DNA of 37,161 nt from an uncultured Lachnospiraceae bacterium (lineage in GTDB: Bacteria > Bacillota > Clostridia > Lachnospirales > Lachnospiraceae), in NCBI GenBank assembly GCA_945833775.1, contig CAMAGI010000011.1, forward strand, positions 1-37,161. The letters run 5' to 3'. Below, one piece after another: positions 1 to 7,372 of this stretch. The notes under the pieces were generated by a model. The model searched no databases and was not told the DNA's origin. It saw only the letters and a list, made by a program, of their open reading frames with translations. The translations under genes and the position numbers were made by a program. Numbering within the stretch: position 1 is the stretch's first letter; every line of letters begins with the position of its first letter.

Positions 1-786
1 TATCCGGATGATCTTGCCCTGAAAAAGAACCGCTACGCCTGTCTGATCAATCTGGGAGATGTGCTGCAGTACCGGGGGGACTATGATCGTGCCTACTCCT
101 ATATTGAGAGCGCTTTGCTGCTCGCCCGAGAGATTGCGGAGCTTTCGGAGACCGTCGATTCCTATCTGGATCTTCTGACAGCACAGGTTCGCTACGGAGA
201 GATCCGGTATGAAAAAGGGGCGGGATTCGCTGTATTGGCACCGATTCTGGCGGATGCGACCGAGGTGGCGCAGCTTCTGGAAGGCAAGACCGATGCCGCA
301 GTCTATCATCGTGCGGTTTACGGAATCAAGCGCTTGTATGGGTTTGTCTATGCCATGCTGCCGAATACACAGGGACTTGCGGTGAAGTTCATGAGCGAAG
401 CGGTGGCGGCGGCAGAGGCGCTGGTTCAACAGAAGAATTCGGTGGAAAACCGGGAATGTCTGGCAGGCAGTTACGAGGAATATATCCGGATCGATGAAAG
501 CCCGATGAGACTTCGGGCGATGGCAATGTTAATCAAGGTACTGCTGGATCTTGCCGATGATTATCCGGAGACGGTGCGATATCGTGAGTTGGCATCGACC
601 TATTGGATGGAGCTTGAGGATCAAAACCGGATGCATCGGGAGGAGACAGCGCGTATCCTGATGAAGGTGCAAAACGGCGGGTTTGTGGAGGATAAAGAGA
701 TCCGAAGAGCGGAGGCCGTTTGGAAGTATCTTGTGGACTTGGAGCCGTACATCGACTATATCCGAAAGGCAATGAAAACCGAATGA
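1..786 (+). CDS. TPR-like helical repeat protein, C-terminal part (5' end outside window)
   Basis: The frame is open from the first base of the window, so the true start lies upstream and only the last 261 residues are visible. The first visible residues (YPDDLALKKNRYACLINLGD) followed by a GDYDRAYSYIESALLLARE stretch have the small/large/aromatic spacing of tetratricopeptide helices; the rest is almost entirely amphipathic helix rich in Ala, Leu, Glu and Tyr. No catalytic motif, signal peptide or membrane segment is visible in this part. TPR arrays normally bind protein partners, but the missing N-terminus may carry the functional domain, such as a kinase or an HTH domain. The partner is unknown. 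Only a short hairpin around CCCATTTATGGG (784-797) follows, with no clear terminator. Confidence 0.72.
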   Translation, partial: YPDDLALKKNRYACLINLGDVLQYRGDYDRAYSYIESALLLAREIAELSETVDSYLDLLTAQVRYGEIRYEKGAGFAVLAPILADATEVAQLLEGKTDAAVYHRAVYGIKRLYGFVYAMLPNTQGLAVKFMSEAVAAAEALVQQKNSVENRECLAGSYEEYIRIDESPMRLRAMAMLIKVLLDLADDYPETVRYRELASTYWMELEDQNRMHREETARILMKVQNGGFVEDKEIRRAEAVWKYLVDLEPYIDYIRKAMKTE

Positions 787-863
787 GCCCCATTTATGGG
801 ACTAAATAAATGTTACCTTCTTATCAGAGCAGAACAAAATGCAAAGATAAGGAGGTCATTTTT

Positions 864-974
864 ATGAAAGGATATTTCACGGCAAGCGGATTCATGGGAT
901 ATGTGGAGGGAAGATACATGTTGTTTGCGAGCGAAGAGGAGTACCGGGAGTATCTGGAGGAGAACGTGATGTGA
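864..974 (+). CDS. Small conserved-looking protein, 36 aa
   Basis: A 36-codon ORF starting MKGYFTASGFMGYVEGRY and ending in an acidic, aromatic helix (EEEYREYLEENVM). It is preceded by a near-perfect Shine-Dalgarno sequence, AAGGAGG at about 849-855, eight bases before the ATG; this is the main reason to call it. There is no signal peptide or membrane segment: the N-terminal half looks like a beta hairpin (GYFTASGFMGYVEGRYMLF) and the C-terminal half a short charged helix. It sits alone between the TPR-like protein and the sugar kinase. The function is unknown, and I do not recognise the family with certainty. Confidence 0.55.
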   Translation: MKGYFTASGFMGYVEGRYMLFASEEEYREYLEENVM

Positions 975-1018
975 AAAATCGGGAATACTCGTTAATTTTT
1001 TAATTAGTGGCGGTTCTC

Positions 1019-1048
1019 TTTACCGCGGGAAAGTACCTGTGATAAAAT
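1019..1048 (+). promoter_or_regulatory. Putative sigma-A promoter of the PfkB kinase gene
   Basis: TTTACC (1019-1024) and TAAAAT (1043-1048) are separated by 18 bases. The -10 box is preceded by a TG (TGTGATAAAAT), as in extended -10 promoters. The kinase ATG follows 56 bases later. Confidence 0.5.
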
Positions 1049-1104
1049 AGTAAAAGATTACCGTTAGAAGCAATCGAAAGTATCGGTAGCAGGAGGAGGA
1101 CCCC

Positions 1105-2127
1105 ATGAAAAAAGAATTTGATTTACTTGCCCTCGGAGAGATCATGTTGAGACTTTCACCTCCGGATAATGAGCGCATTACCAGAGGTGATACCTTTAGC
1201 AAGCAGGCGGGCGGCGCCGAGTTAAATGCAATTACCGGTGCGGCTATGCTGGGGCTGCGCTGCGGAATCATCTCCAAGCTTCCTGCAAATGACCTGGGAA
1301 TGTTTATCAAGAACCGGGTGCGTCTGTGCGGTGTCAGTGATGACTATCTGGTGTACGATGACAGTAAGGATGCAAGACTGGGTGTCTACTATTACGAAAA
1401 TGGCGCCTATCCCCGCAAGCCCCGCATCGTGTACGACCGCAAGAATACTTCCGTGAACAAGCTACAGGTATCCGATTACGACGACAGTGTATTCTCCGCA
1501 ACCCGATGCTTCCATACCAGTGGAATCACGTTGGCTCTCAGCCCTGAGATCCGCCGGACAGCCATTGAAATGATCAAACGCTTCAAGGAGAAAGGGGCGA
1601 TTATCTCCTTCGACGTCAACTTCCGCGGCAATCTCTGGACCGGTGCGGAGGCGAAGGAATGCATTGAGTCCATTCTCCCCTACGTGGATATTTTCTTCTG
1701 CTCCGAGGATACGGCGCGTCTGACTTTCTTAAAGGAGGGCGATGCCAAGAGCATCATGAAGAGCTTTACCGAGGAGTATCCGATCTCTGTTGTGGCATCC
1801 ACCCAGCGCATCGTGCACAGCCCGAAGCGCCATACCTTTGGCTCCATTATCTACTGTGCCAAGGATGATACCTTCTACGAGGAAGAACCCTACGCCGATA
1901 TCGAGGTGGTTGACAGAATCGGAAGCGGAGATGCGTATATCTCCGGCGTCCTCTATGGATTGCTTGCCCATGAGGGAGAATATCAGAGAGCGCTGGAGTA
2001 CGGAAATGCAACCAGCGCATTGAAGAATACGATTCCCGGCGATCTGCTTTCAACGGATTTAAAAGAGATTGAAGGAATTATCCGTGAACACAAATCCACC
2101 GGAAGAATCGCGGAGATGGATCGCTAG
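1105..2127 (+). CDS. PfkB-family carbohydrate kinase, 2-keto-3-deoxygluconate kinase-like
   Basis: A 340-residue ribokinase/PfkB-fold sugar kinase, the normal family length. The N-terminal signature GGAELNAITGAAMLGL (about residues 36-51) forms the sugar-binding lid region. The C-terminal signature DRIGSGDAYISG (270-281) is the anion-hole motif, with Asp276 as the expected catalytic base; the usual GAGD is GSGD here. The KPRIVYDRKNTS segment resembles the region of KDG kinases that contacts the acid sugar, so phosphorylation of 2-keto-3-deoxygluconate or a similar keto-acid sugar is the best guess, but the substrate cannot be fixed from sequence. No aldolase, isomerase or transporter lies next to it. 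The start is supported by AGGAGGAGG (1091-1099) five bases upstream. It converges on the glycosyltransferase gene with only 22 bases between the stops. Confidence 0.88.
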   Translation: MKKEFDLLALGEIMLRLSPPDNERITRGDTFSKQAGGAELNAITGAAMLGLRCGIISKLPANDLGMFIKNRVRLCGVSDDYLVYDDSKDARLGVYYYENGAYPRKPRIVYDRKNTSVNKLQVSDYDDSVFSATRCFHTSGITLALSPEIRRTAIEMIKRFKEKGAIISFDVNFRGNLWTGAEAKECIESILPYVDIFFCSEDTARLTFLKEGDAKSIMKSFTEEYPISVVASTQRIVHSPKRHTFGSIIYCAKDDTFYEEEPYADIEVVDRIGSGDAYISGVLYGLLAHEGEYQRALEYGNATSALKNTIPGDLLSTDLKEIEGIIREHKSTGRIAEMDR

Positions 2128-2149
2128 AAGACAAATCGAAAGAGAAAAC

Positions 2150-3769
2150 CTAGTTGGTATTCTTCGGAACTCCTACATACCAGTGACCGCCGTAGCAGGT
2201 CAGCTCAAAATCCTTCTCAAAGGTGGGGACATCAAATTCGTAGAAGATGTAGATACTTTCCTGCGTGATCTCCTCATAGTTGATGCGGGTGTTGATGTGG
2301 ATCCCCTCGTTGGTGTCAAAACGGGCGGGGGCAGGGTACTCATCATAGGTTACGGACGCAAGATACCTGGAGGGGAGGGTCTCGGTGTACATTAACAGCC
2401 GGGGCCACTGGGCACCCTTTTCCACAGTGATTGTGTCAATTCCAAGCGTTTCGCACTGAGCCTGGGCGTATTGGAGGCAGTCCTCCAGCCCTTCTGCAAA
2501 ATAGGCGCCCACAAGCTCTTTATAGTCGGTGTAGTAGTCCCTCTGAAAAAGAATAAGACAGAACAAATAGACAGCCACCAGGGCAGCGCTGCATGCTTTT
2601 GCAATCCCTTCTTTGTGAGCCCGGATAAACTCTGTGACCGTGTATATACCATAGGCTTCGCAGAGCACAAGGGGAAGAAAAAGAGCGTTGATCTGGTGGA
2701 GTTTTGCTGTCACGAGAAGACAGGTAATACCACCGCCGAGAAGCTGCACAAAGAGAAAATATTCGTGACAGAATTTCTTCTCAACAAAGGCAGATCGAAT
2801 AACCTTGATTGTCAAAAGAACGGCTCCGATGACAATGAAAACACGTCCGATATCGTAGAAAAGCCCCCAGGGCAGCAGAAAATCGTAGGGAGCACCGGTG
2901 TTCTGCCGGACAAACAGGGTGATGGCAGTGCGTAGATTGCGGTACATCTCACTGAAGTTAAGCGCAATCTCGGAACCGCGGTAGCCGCCCATTTGCGGTA
3001 TTGTCAGAAAAGGCAGGGAGATCTCGGGCAGATATCCGGCGTTTACCAGGACAAACAATATCATGGGGAGGGCCATCACAGCCAGAAGAAGTGTGGCCAG
3101 CAGGCTCCATTTATCGATGCGCAGCTTGTGATGGAAGAGACCGTACAGAATCTGCAGTGCAAGCATGATGGGCACGATGGGCCAGATCACTGCGTAACAG
3201 TGCAGGCAAAGCCCGTATCCCAATGCGGACAGCAGAAGAAAACGTTGATCCTCCATACCGCGCACAAAAAAATACAGGGAGAAAATCAGAAATCCGGGAA
3301 CAAGATCCACGTCCAAACCCCAGCGGGACATCATGATATGCCAGGGACAGATTGCCAGAAGAAACAGTGCCCACAATCCCATGGTACGGTTGAACAGCCG
3401 TTTCATCAGAGCGTAGACCGCAATCAGGGTGATTGTGCCCACAATGGCCTGCGGTAACCGGCAGATAAAAGAATTGACATGTCCGCCGTTTAGAGCGATA
3501 AAGGGAATGGTCAGCCAGACATAGAGGGCACTGTGTCCGTCGCCCCAGTCTGCCATATAGACGGGCCATGCATGTCCTGCGGAATCAATGCCTTCATGCA
3601 AAAGTGCGTAGGCGTTCCACGCCACGATTGCCTCATCCTGGAAAATTCCCCCCGGAACATTGCCCAGCTGTACAAACCGCAAGATACCGCCGAGCAGTAC
3701 CAACAGTGCCGGAAGGAACCATTTGGGAAGTTCGCAGGTAATTGTTTTTATTTTCGAAAATACCGTCAT
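2150..3769 (-). CDS. GT39/PMT-like integral membrane glycosyltransferase
   Basis: A 539-residue polytopic protein of the GT-C fold. After a short cytoplasmic start (MTVFSKIKTITCELPKWF) the first helix (LPALLVLLGGILRF) leads into an extracytoplasmic loop with GGIFQDEAIVAWNAYALL; its Asp-Glu pair is the conserved acidic motif of dolichyl/polyprenyl-phosphate sugar glycosyltransferases. About ten more hydrophobic helices follow, then a soluble C-terminal tail ending VGVPKNTN. Such enzymes use polyprenyl-phosphate-linked sugars to glycosylate wall polymers, lipids or proteins outside the membrane; the acceptor here is unknown. The frame stays open upstream, but the start at 3769 is chosen because AGGAG lies seven bases before this ATG and a consensus promoter lies just upstream, inside the longer frame. 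Confidence 0.85.
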   Translation of the reverse strand: MTVFSKIKTITCELPKWFLPALLVLLGGILRFVQLGNVPGGIFQDEAIVAWNAYALLHEGIDSAGHAWPVYMADWGDGHSALYVWLTIPFIALNGGHVNSFICRLPQAIVGTITLIAVYALMKRLFNRTMGLWALFLLAICPWHIMMSRWGLDVDLVPGFLIFSLYFFVRGMEDQRFLLLSALGYGLCLHCYAVIWPIVPIMLALQILYGLFHHKLRIDKWSLLATLLLAVMALPMILFVLVNAGYLPEISLPFLTIPQMGGYRGSEIALNFSEMYRNLRTAITLFVRQNTGAPYDFLLPWGLFYDIGRVFIVIGAVLLTIKVIRSAFVEKKFCHEYFLFVQLLGGGITCLLVTAKLHQINALFLPLVLCEAYGIYTVTEFIRAHKEGIAKACSAALVAVYLFCLILFQRDYYTDYKELVGAYFAEGLEDCLQYAQAQCETLGIDTITVEKGAQWPRLLMYTETLPSRYLASVTYDEYPAPARFDTNEGIHINTRINYEEITQESIYIFYEFDVPTFEKDFELTCYGGHWYVGVPKNTN

Positions 3770-3814
3770 TTCCGTACTCCTATCCAATGAATGAAATTCA
3801 ACATCTGTTTTTTC

Positions 3815-3843
3815 AGTATAACAATGCCACATTCCTTTGTCAA
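3815..3843 (-). promoter_or_regulatory. Sigma-A promoter of the GT39-type gene (minus strand)
   Basis: Read on the minus strand, TTGACA (3843-3838) is followed after exactly 17 bases by TATACT (3820-3815). The -35 box is a perfect consensus. It overlaps the -35 of the divergent response-regulator promoter by five bases. Confidence 0.75.
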
Positions 3844-3865
3844 TTTCATGACTTTGTGCTATACT
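3837..3865 (+). promoter_or_regulatory. Sigma-A promoter of the response-regulator gene
   Basis: TTGTCA (3837-3842), a 17-base spacer, then TATACT (3860-3865). The start codon at 3927 is 61 bases downstream. The -35 hexamer shares five base pairs with the opposing glycosyltransferase promoter. Confidence 0.72.
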
Positions 3866-3926
3866 GTAACCGTGCATCCGGAGGATGCATTCAATGAATA
3901 TCGGAACAGAAATCTGGAGTGGAAAT

Positions 3927-4268
3927 ATGAGCAAGCGGATTTTAGTGGTGGATGATGATGCCATGAGTTTGAAAATGTCGGCCTTTGTATTGCAGAAGTT
4001 TTGTGATGTGCTTACGGCACAGTCCGGAGAGGAGTGTATGAAGCTTCTGGAGAATGAGACGGTGGACGGTATTTTGCTGGATGTGGAAATGCCCGGTATG
4101 AACGGGTATGAGACATTGGCAGCGATCCGCCGGCAGCAGAGATTTGACGACATTCCGGTTGTTTTTCTGACGGGCACGGACGGAGTGGACGGCGGTCATA
4201 AATATATCCAGAAACCGATGCGCCCGGCGGAAGCACAGAAGATGCTCCAACAGGAGTTCGGAGTGTGA
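3927..4268 (+). CDS. Stand-alone response-regulator receiver domain, shortened alpha-4 region
   Basis: A 113-residue receiver domain with no output domain. The acidic pocket is at Asp9-Asp11 (VVDDDAMS), the phospho-acceptor is Asp52 (LLDVEMPGMNG), the switch Thr is residue 82 (FLTGT) and the conserved Lys is residue 96 (QKPMRP), so phosphorylation chemistry should be intact. The spacing between the switch Thr and the Lys is only 14 residues, against about 22 in CheY-like proteins, so most of helix alpha-4, a usual partner surface, is missing. An upstream in-frame ATG at 3885 exists, but the 3927 start is preferred: it begins MSKRILVVDDD and has GGAGTGG just upstream. No histidine kinase is in the window. 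The divergent glycosyltransferase shares its promoter region. Confidence 0.85.
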   Translation: MSKRILVVDDDAMSLKMSAFVLQKFCDVLTAQSGEECMKLLENETVDGILLDVEMPGMNGYETLAAIRRQQRFDDIPVVFLTGTDGVDGGHKYIQKPMRPAEAQKMLQQEFGV

Positions 4269-4400
4269 GGGAAGGCGAAAATGCACCGATTAGAATGATC
4301 AAACTTTTGGCGTGGAATGCGGATAGCCCGGATGGGCTGAAATATGGAACATGGCAATTGTCTGTTTATTCCGGACATTAATAGTTATGACAATGGGCGG

Positions 4401-4448
4401 ATACAAGGAAACGGGGCAGAATATAAACTTCTGCTCCGTTTCCTGTAT
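4401..4448. other. Long near-perfect hairpin (16 bp plus 4 bp stem)
   Basis: AGGAAACGGGGCAGAA (4406-4421) pairs with TTCTGCTCCGTTTCCT (4429-4444) over 16 bp with a single G-T pair and a 7-base loop. Beyond one bulged A, ATAC (4401-4404) pairs with GTAT (4445-4448). No T-tract follows on either strand, so it is not a classical intrinsic terminator. It marks the entry into the AT-rich patch and could still end the response-regulator transcript. Confidence 0.7.
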
Positions 4449-4550
4449 ATTTGTGACGCAGATGTGAGGCGACCATATACTGTAGACAATGACAAATCGG
4501 ATTTGATTGAGCGCTTTGAGCGAGAGATAACTAACAGAATATCAAGTCAA

Positions 4551-4840
4551 ATACCTGCTGAAACGAAAAATGCTGGATGCCAGTAGGTAAAAGGAACAGG
4601 AAATTCAAGTAGATTACCTACTGAAACAAATAATACAGGATACCAGTAGGTAAATGGACCATGGAAATCGAGAAAATTACCTACTGAAACAAATAATACA
4701 GGATACCGGTAGGTAAATGGACCATGGAAATCAAGTAAATTACCCACTAAAGTAATAATACAGGATGCCAATAGATAAAAGAACCAGGAAAAGCGAGCAA
4801 ACTACCTATTGATGCAATAATGCAAAATGTCAGTAGGTAC
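4551..4840. repeat. Five tandem 63-bp repeats, each containing a 9-10 bp inverted repeat
   Basis: Units begin at 4552, 4615, 4678, 4741 and 4803, giving periods of 63, 63, 63 and 62 bp. Each unit opens with TTACCTACTG or a variant and, after about 20 bases, closes with CAGTAGGTAA, so each can form a hairpin; a conserved linker of about 25 bases containing ATGGACCATGGAAATC joins the units. Units 2 and 3 are nearly identical, while units 1, 4 and 5 are more diverged. The rest of the roughly 770-base gap between 4268 and 5041 holds only the hairpin at 4401-4448 and AT-rich sequence without a convincing gene. Confidence 0.92.
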
Positions 4841-5040
4841 AAGACAAGAATCCGCCTATTTCAATTTATCTGATTTGTGCTTCTGTGCCTGCCACAGACC
4901 TCGCTCTCTTTTTTATTGTATATGCCCACTCAATTTTTTAATTTGCAAAACATACCAATAAATTCATCTCCATAACTTCCAATTGAACAATTTATAGGGA
5001 TAAGACGAAACGGTATTTTTCATAAGTAAGCAGGAGGATT

Positions 5041-5874
5041 TTGCAGGAAGTGAATAAGAAGATAGTGTATGTAATAACCATCATATTGATAGCGTTATTT
5101 GGTTTACTTGTTTATTATAATAAGAATTGCGAACCAAAATATGTAGTTTTAATTGGTGAAGATAATGAGTATCTTGATGGTTTTCCTTGTGCAGACATAC
5201 TTGTTGTTGATGGAGAATATTTCACTGCAGACGATGTGGCATATCTAAAAAACAGAGGTGTAAAGACAATATACAGCTATTTAAATATAGGTTCGATAGA
5301 AGCATTTAGGGATTGCTATGAAGACTATTCGGAATATACATTGGGAGAATATGAAAATTGGCCGGATGAAAAGTGGATTGATGTTTCACAAGAAGAATGG
5401 CGCAAATACATAATTTCGAAAGGAAATGAATTTTCAGATAAAGGTTTTGACGGTTTTTTTATTGATAATGTAGATATATATTATATGTTTCAAACGACAG
5501 AAATATATGATGGTATCGTTGATATCCTGAAACAGTTAAAGAGTGATAATATGGATGTGATAATCAATGGTGGAGACATCTTTGTTCAGGAATACATCGC
5601 TTCCGAGGAACATAGCGAAAGGATATTTGATGGCGTCAATCAAGAAGAGGTATATACCAATTACAATTTCGAAGAAAAAAGGTTCGAAACTAATACCGAG
5701 AAGAATAGAGAGTATTACCAGAAATATTTAAAGGATCTATTGAAAAAAGGATACGTTGTATATGTGTTGGAATATGCTGACAAAAAGGAAATACAAAATC
5801 AAGCCATTGAATATGCAAAGGATAATGGTTTTATAGTTTATGTTGCAGATAATATAAATTTGAAAATACATTAA
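5041..5874 (+). CDS. Membrane-anchored GH114-like (endo-alpha-1,4-polygalactosaminidase family) protein
   Basis: A protein of about 277 residues. Residues 8-26 (IVYVITIILIALFGLLVYY) form an uncleaved signal anchor, so the enzyme domain should face outside. The domain carries the TIM-barrel landmarks of GH114/TM1410-like proteins: VKTIYSYLNIGSIEAF (about 80-95), the acidic strand end GFDGFFIDNVDIYY (about 138-151) with the expected catalytic Asp, and DVIINGGDIF (about 176-185). The family cleaves galactosaminoglycan-type exopolysaccharide; the substrate here is not proven. The start is uncertain: AGGAGG (5032-5037) is only three bases from TTG 5041 and twelve from the in-frame GTG 5050. Codon use is far more AT-rich than in the flanking housekeeping genes, which suggests horizontal acquisition. 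Confidence 0.8.
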   Translation: MQEVNKKIVYVITIILIALFGLLVYYNKNCEPKYVVLIGEDNEYLDGFPCADILVVDGEYFTADDVAYLKNRGVKTIYSYLNIGSIEAFRDCYEDYSEYTLGEYENWPDEKWIDVSQEEWRKYIISKGNEFSDKGFDGFFIDNVDIYYMFQTTEIYDGIVDILKQLKSDNMDVIINGGDIFVQEYIASEEHSERIFDGVNQEEVYTNYNFEEKRFETNTEKNREYYQKYLKDLLKKGYVVYVLEYADKKEIQNQAIEYAKDNGFIVYVADNINLKIH

Positions 5875-6020
5875 GTGATGCAGACTGGGATATTGTTTTA
5901 GATTTCTGTTATGTGTTTTAATGAGTTTAATTAGAACGCATAACTTTGCTCCAATTACATGGGTTAACATAATTAATGAGAAATACTTCCGATATTCTAT
6001 TTTGGAGAGGACAGGTGTTT

Positions 6021-6245
6021 ATGAAAAAAAGCGCGAGCGCAGTTTCTGTTATTGGAGGAGCTGATGGACCGACCTCCGTTTTTCTCCTTAAGAAGAATGC
6101 GAAACTTACTCTAAGACAGAAAATACAAAAAACTAAAAATAAAATTAAGCGGTTCTATGTGGGGAAAACCCTTTCATGTGAAAGTCATAGTTTGGACGAA
6201 GTAATTTATTTATTGATGAGGTTCAGAAGGAAAATAGTGTTTTAG
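6021..6245 (+). CDS. Small GGADGPTS-motif protein, 3' end replaced by a deletion junction
   Basis: A 74-residue ORF starting MKKSASAVSVIGGADGPTSV. The VIGGADGPTSVFL segment matches the signature of beta subunits of sodium-pumping decarboxylases (OadB/GcdB type), but here it is followed not by membrane helices but by a basic segment (KLTLRQKIQKTKNKIKRFY). Short soluble proteins opening with this motif occur in Lachnospiraceae and are often named after the decarboxylase; I infer that this is one of those and not a pump subunit. The natural protein seems to end around SHSLDEV. The last dozen codons (IYLLMRFRRKIVF) are out-of-frame sequence of the ATPase remnant that follows. The start is chosen for its fit to the motif family and a purine-rich AGGACAGG upstream. 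Confidence 0.55.
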   Translation: MKKSASAVSVIGGADGPTSVFLLKKNAKLTLRQKIQKTKNKIKRFYVGKTLSCESHSLDEVIYLLMRFRRKIVF

Positions 6246-7225
6246 AGGAGATTAAGCTGATTGTTGACGAGTCTGAGGAAAGAGGCGGTTTTATTTTATC
6301 CGGTTCACAGAAGCTTGAGCTTATGAAGGGAATGAGCGAATCTCTTGCCGGAAGGGTTTCTATCACTGAGTTATCCGGTCTTTCCCTGCGAGAAATTCAT
6401 GGAGTAAAGTTTAACAGGCATTTCGTTCCAACAGCCGAATATCTGGAAGAACGGGAAAAGGAAATGAAAGCATACGACAATTTGTGGGAAACGATACACA
6501 AAGGCTCATACCCGGAACTGTATGATGTGGAAAGAGACTGGCAGGAGTATTATTCTTCTTATGTATCAACATATCTTGAGCGAGATATAAATGAATTGAT
6601 TTCGGCGGATAGCATTACATTTACGAAGTTTCTTACGGCTGTAGCTGCCAGGACAGGAGAAATACTGAATTATGCGCATATTGCCGGAGAAGTAGGCGTG
6701 AGTGAACCGACTGTCAAAAGTTGGATTTCTATTCTGGAAAGGACAGGAATTGTATTTTTGCTACAACCATATAGCGCAAGTGCACTTAACAGAGCAATTA
6801 AAGCTCCAAAGCTCTATTTTAGAGACACCGGGTTGGCTTGTTATCTTACCCGATGGTTAACGGCGGACACCTTGAAGTGTTCGGCTGTCGCAGGAAATAT
6901 GTTTGAAACATTTATGGTATCGGAGATACTAAAGTCCTATAGTAACGAGGGAAAGGACTATCGATTCAACACTTTCTATTATAGAGGAAAAGATAAATGT
7001 GCTTCCGGTGAGAATGAGATAGACCTTATCCTTGAGGAGAACGGAGTGTTGTATCCGATTGAGATTAAGATGTCCGGTAATCCAAAAGCTAACATGGGCG
7101 CAACGAATCCCGTTTTGGATAAGATCAGGGAAAAAACCAGAGGGATAGGTGTGATTCTCTGTCTGATCGATAAGAAGACCTACTTGAGGGAGAATTTGGT
7201 CGCGCTGCCCATTGAGTATGTGTAA
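6203..7225 (+). pseudogene. 5'-truncated DUF4143-type AAA ATPase (Walker A lost)
   Basis: The frame from about 6203 reads NLFIDEVQ, a Walker B motif, then VDESEERGGFILSGSQKLEL (sensor region) and KGMSESLAGRVSITELSGLS, all typical of the DUF4143 family of two-domain ATPases. The C-terminal DUF4143 nuclease-like domain is complete through FETFMVSEILKSY, GENEIDLILEENGVLYPIEIK and the end at 7225. The N-terminal 60-80 residues with the P-loop are absent; instead the sequence runs straight into the preceding small gene. There is no ribosome binding site near the junction, and the first internal Met (6323) is past the Walker B motif. I infer a dead remnant created by deletion. Members of this family are commonly found as mobile or toxin-antitoxin-associated accessory genes. 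Confidence 0.8.
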
Positions 7226-7372
7226 TACGGTAACTTTTATAAAGAAAGAATAATTCTCCTGTTTTTCCACATAATAACTCCAAAGCAAAAGAAAGCAGAA
7301 CAGGATGAAAAACTGCTCCAGGAGAGTCAGTACATCCTTGCAAAATATGGAATTGGAGGAAATAACTGGAAA

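Noticed and set aside
4344..4586. 80-codon plus-strand ORF
   Set aside because: It lacks a ribosome binding site, spans the long hairpin at 4401-4448 and ends inside the repeat array; no protein family is visible.
4547..4771. Minus-strand ORF with a 21-residue repeat
   Set aside because: It is the direct consequence of 63-bp repeats being a multiple of three; there is no ribosome binding site and it starts and stops within the array.
4551..4840. CRISPR array at the 63-bp repeats
   Set aside because: The stretches between inverted repeats are nearly identical from unit to unit, so there are no unique spacers, and no cas gene is nearby.
6021..6245. Subunit beta of a sodium-pumping decarboxylase
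   Set aside because: The GGADGPTS motif is present, but no transmembrane helices or remaining decarboxylase-subunit sequence follow it.
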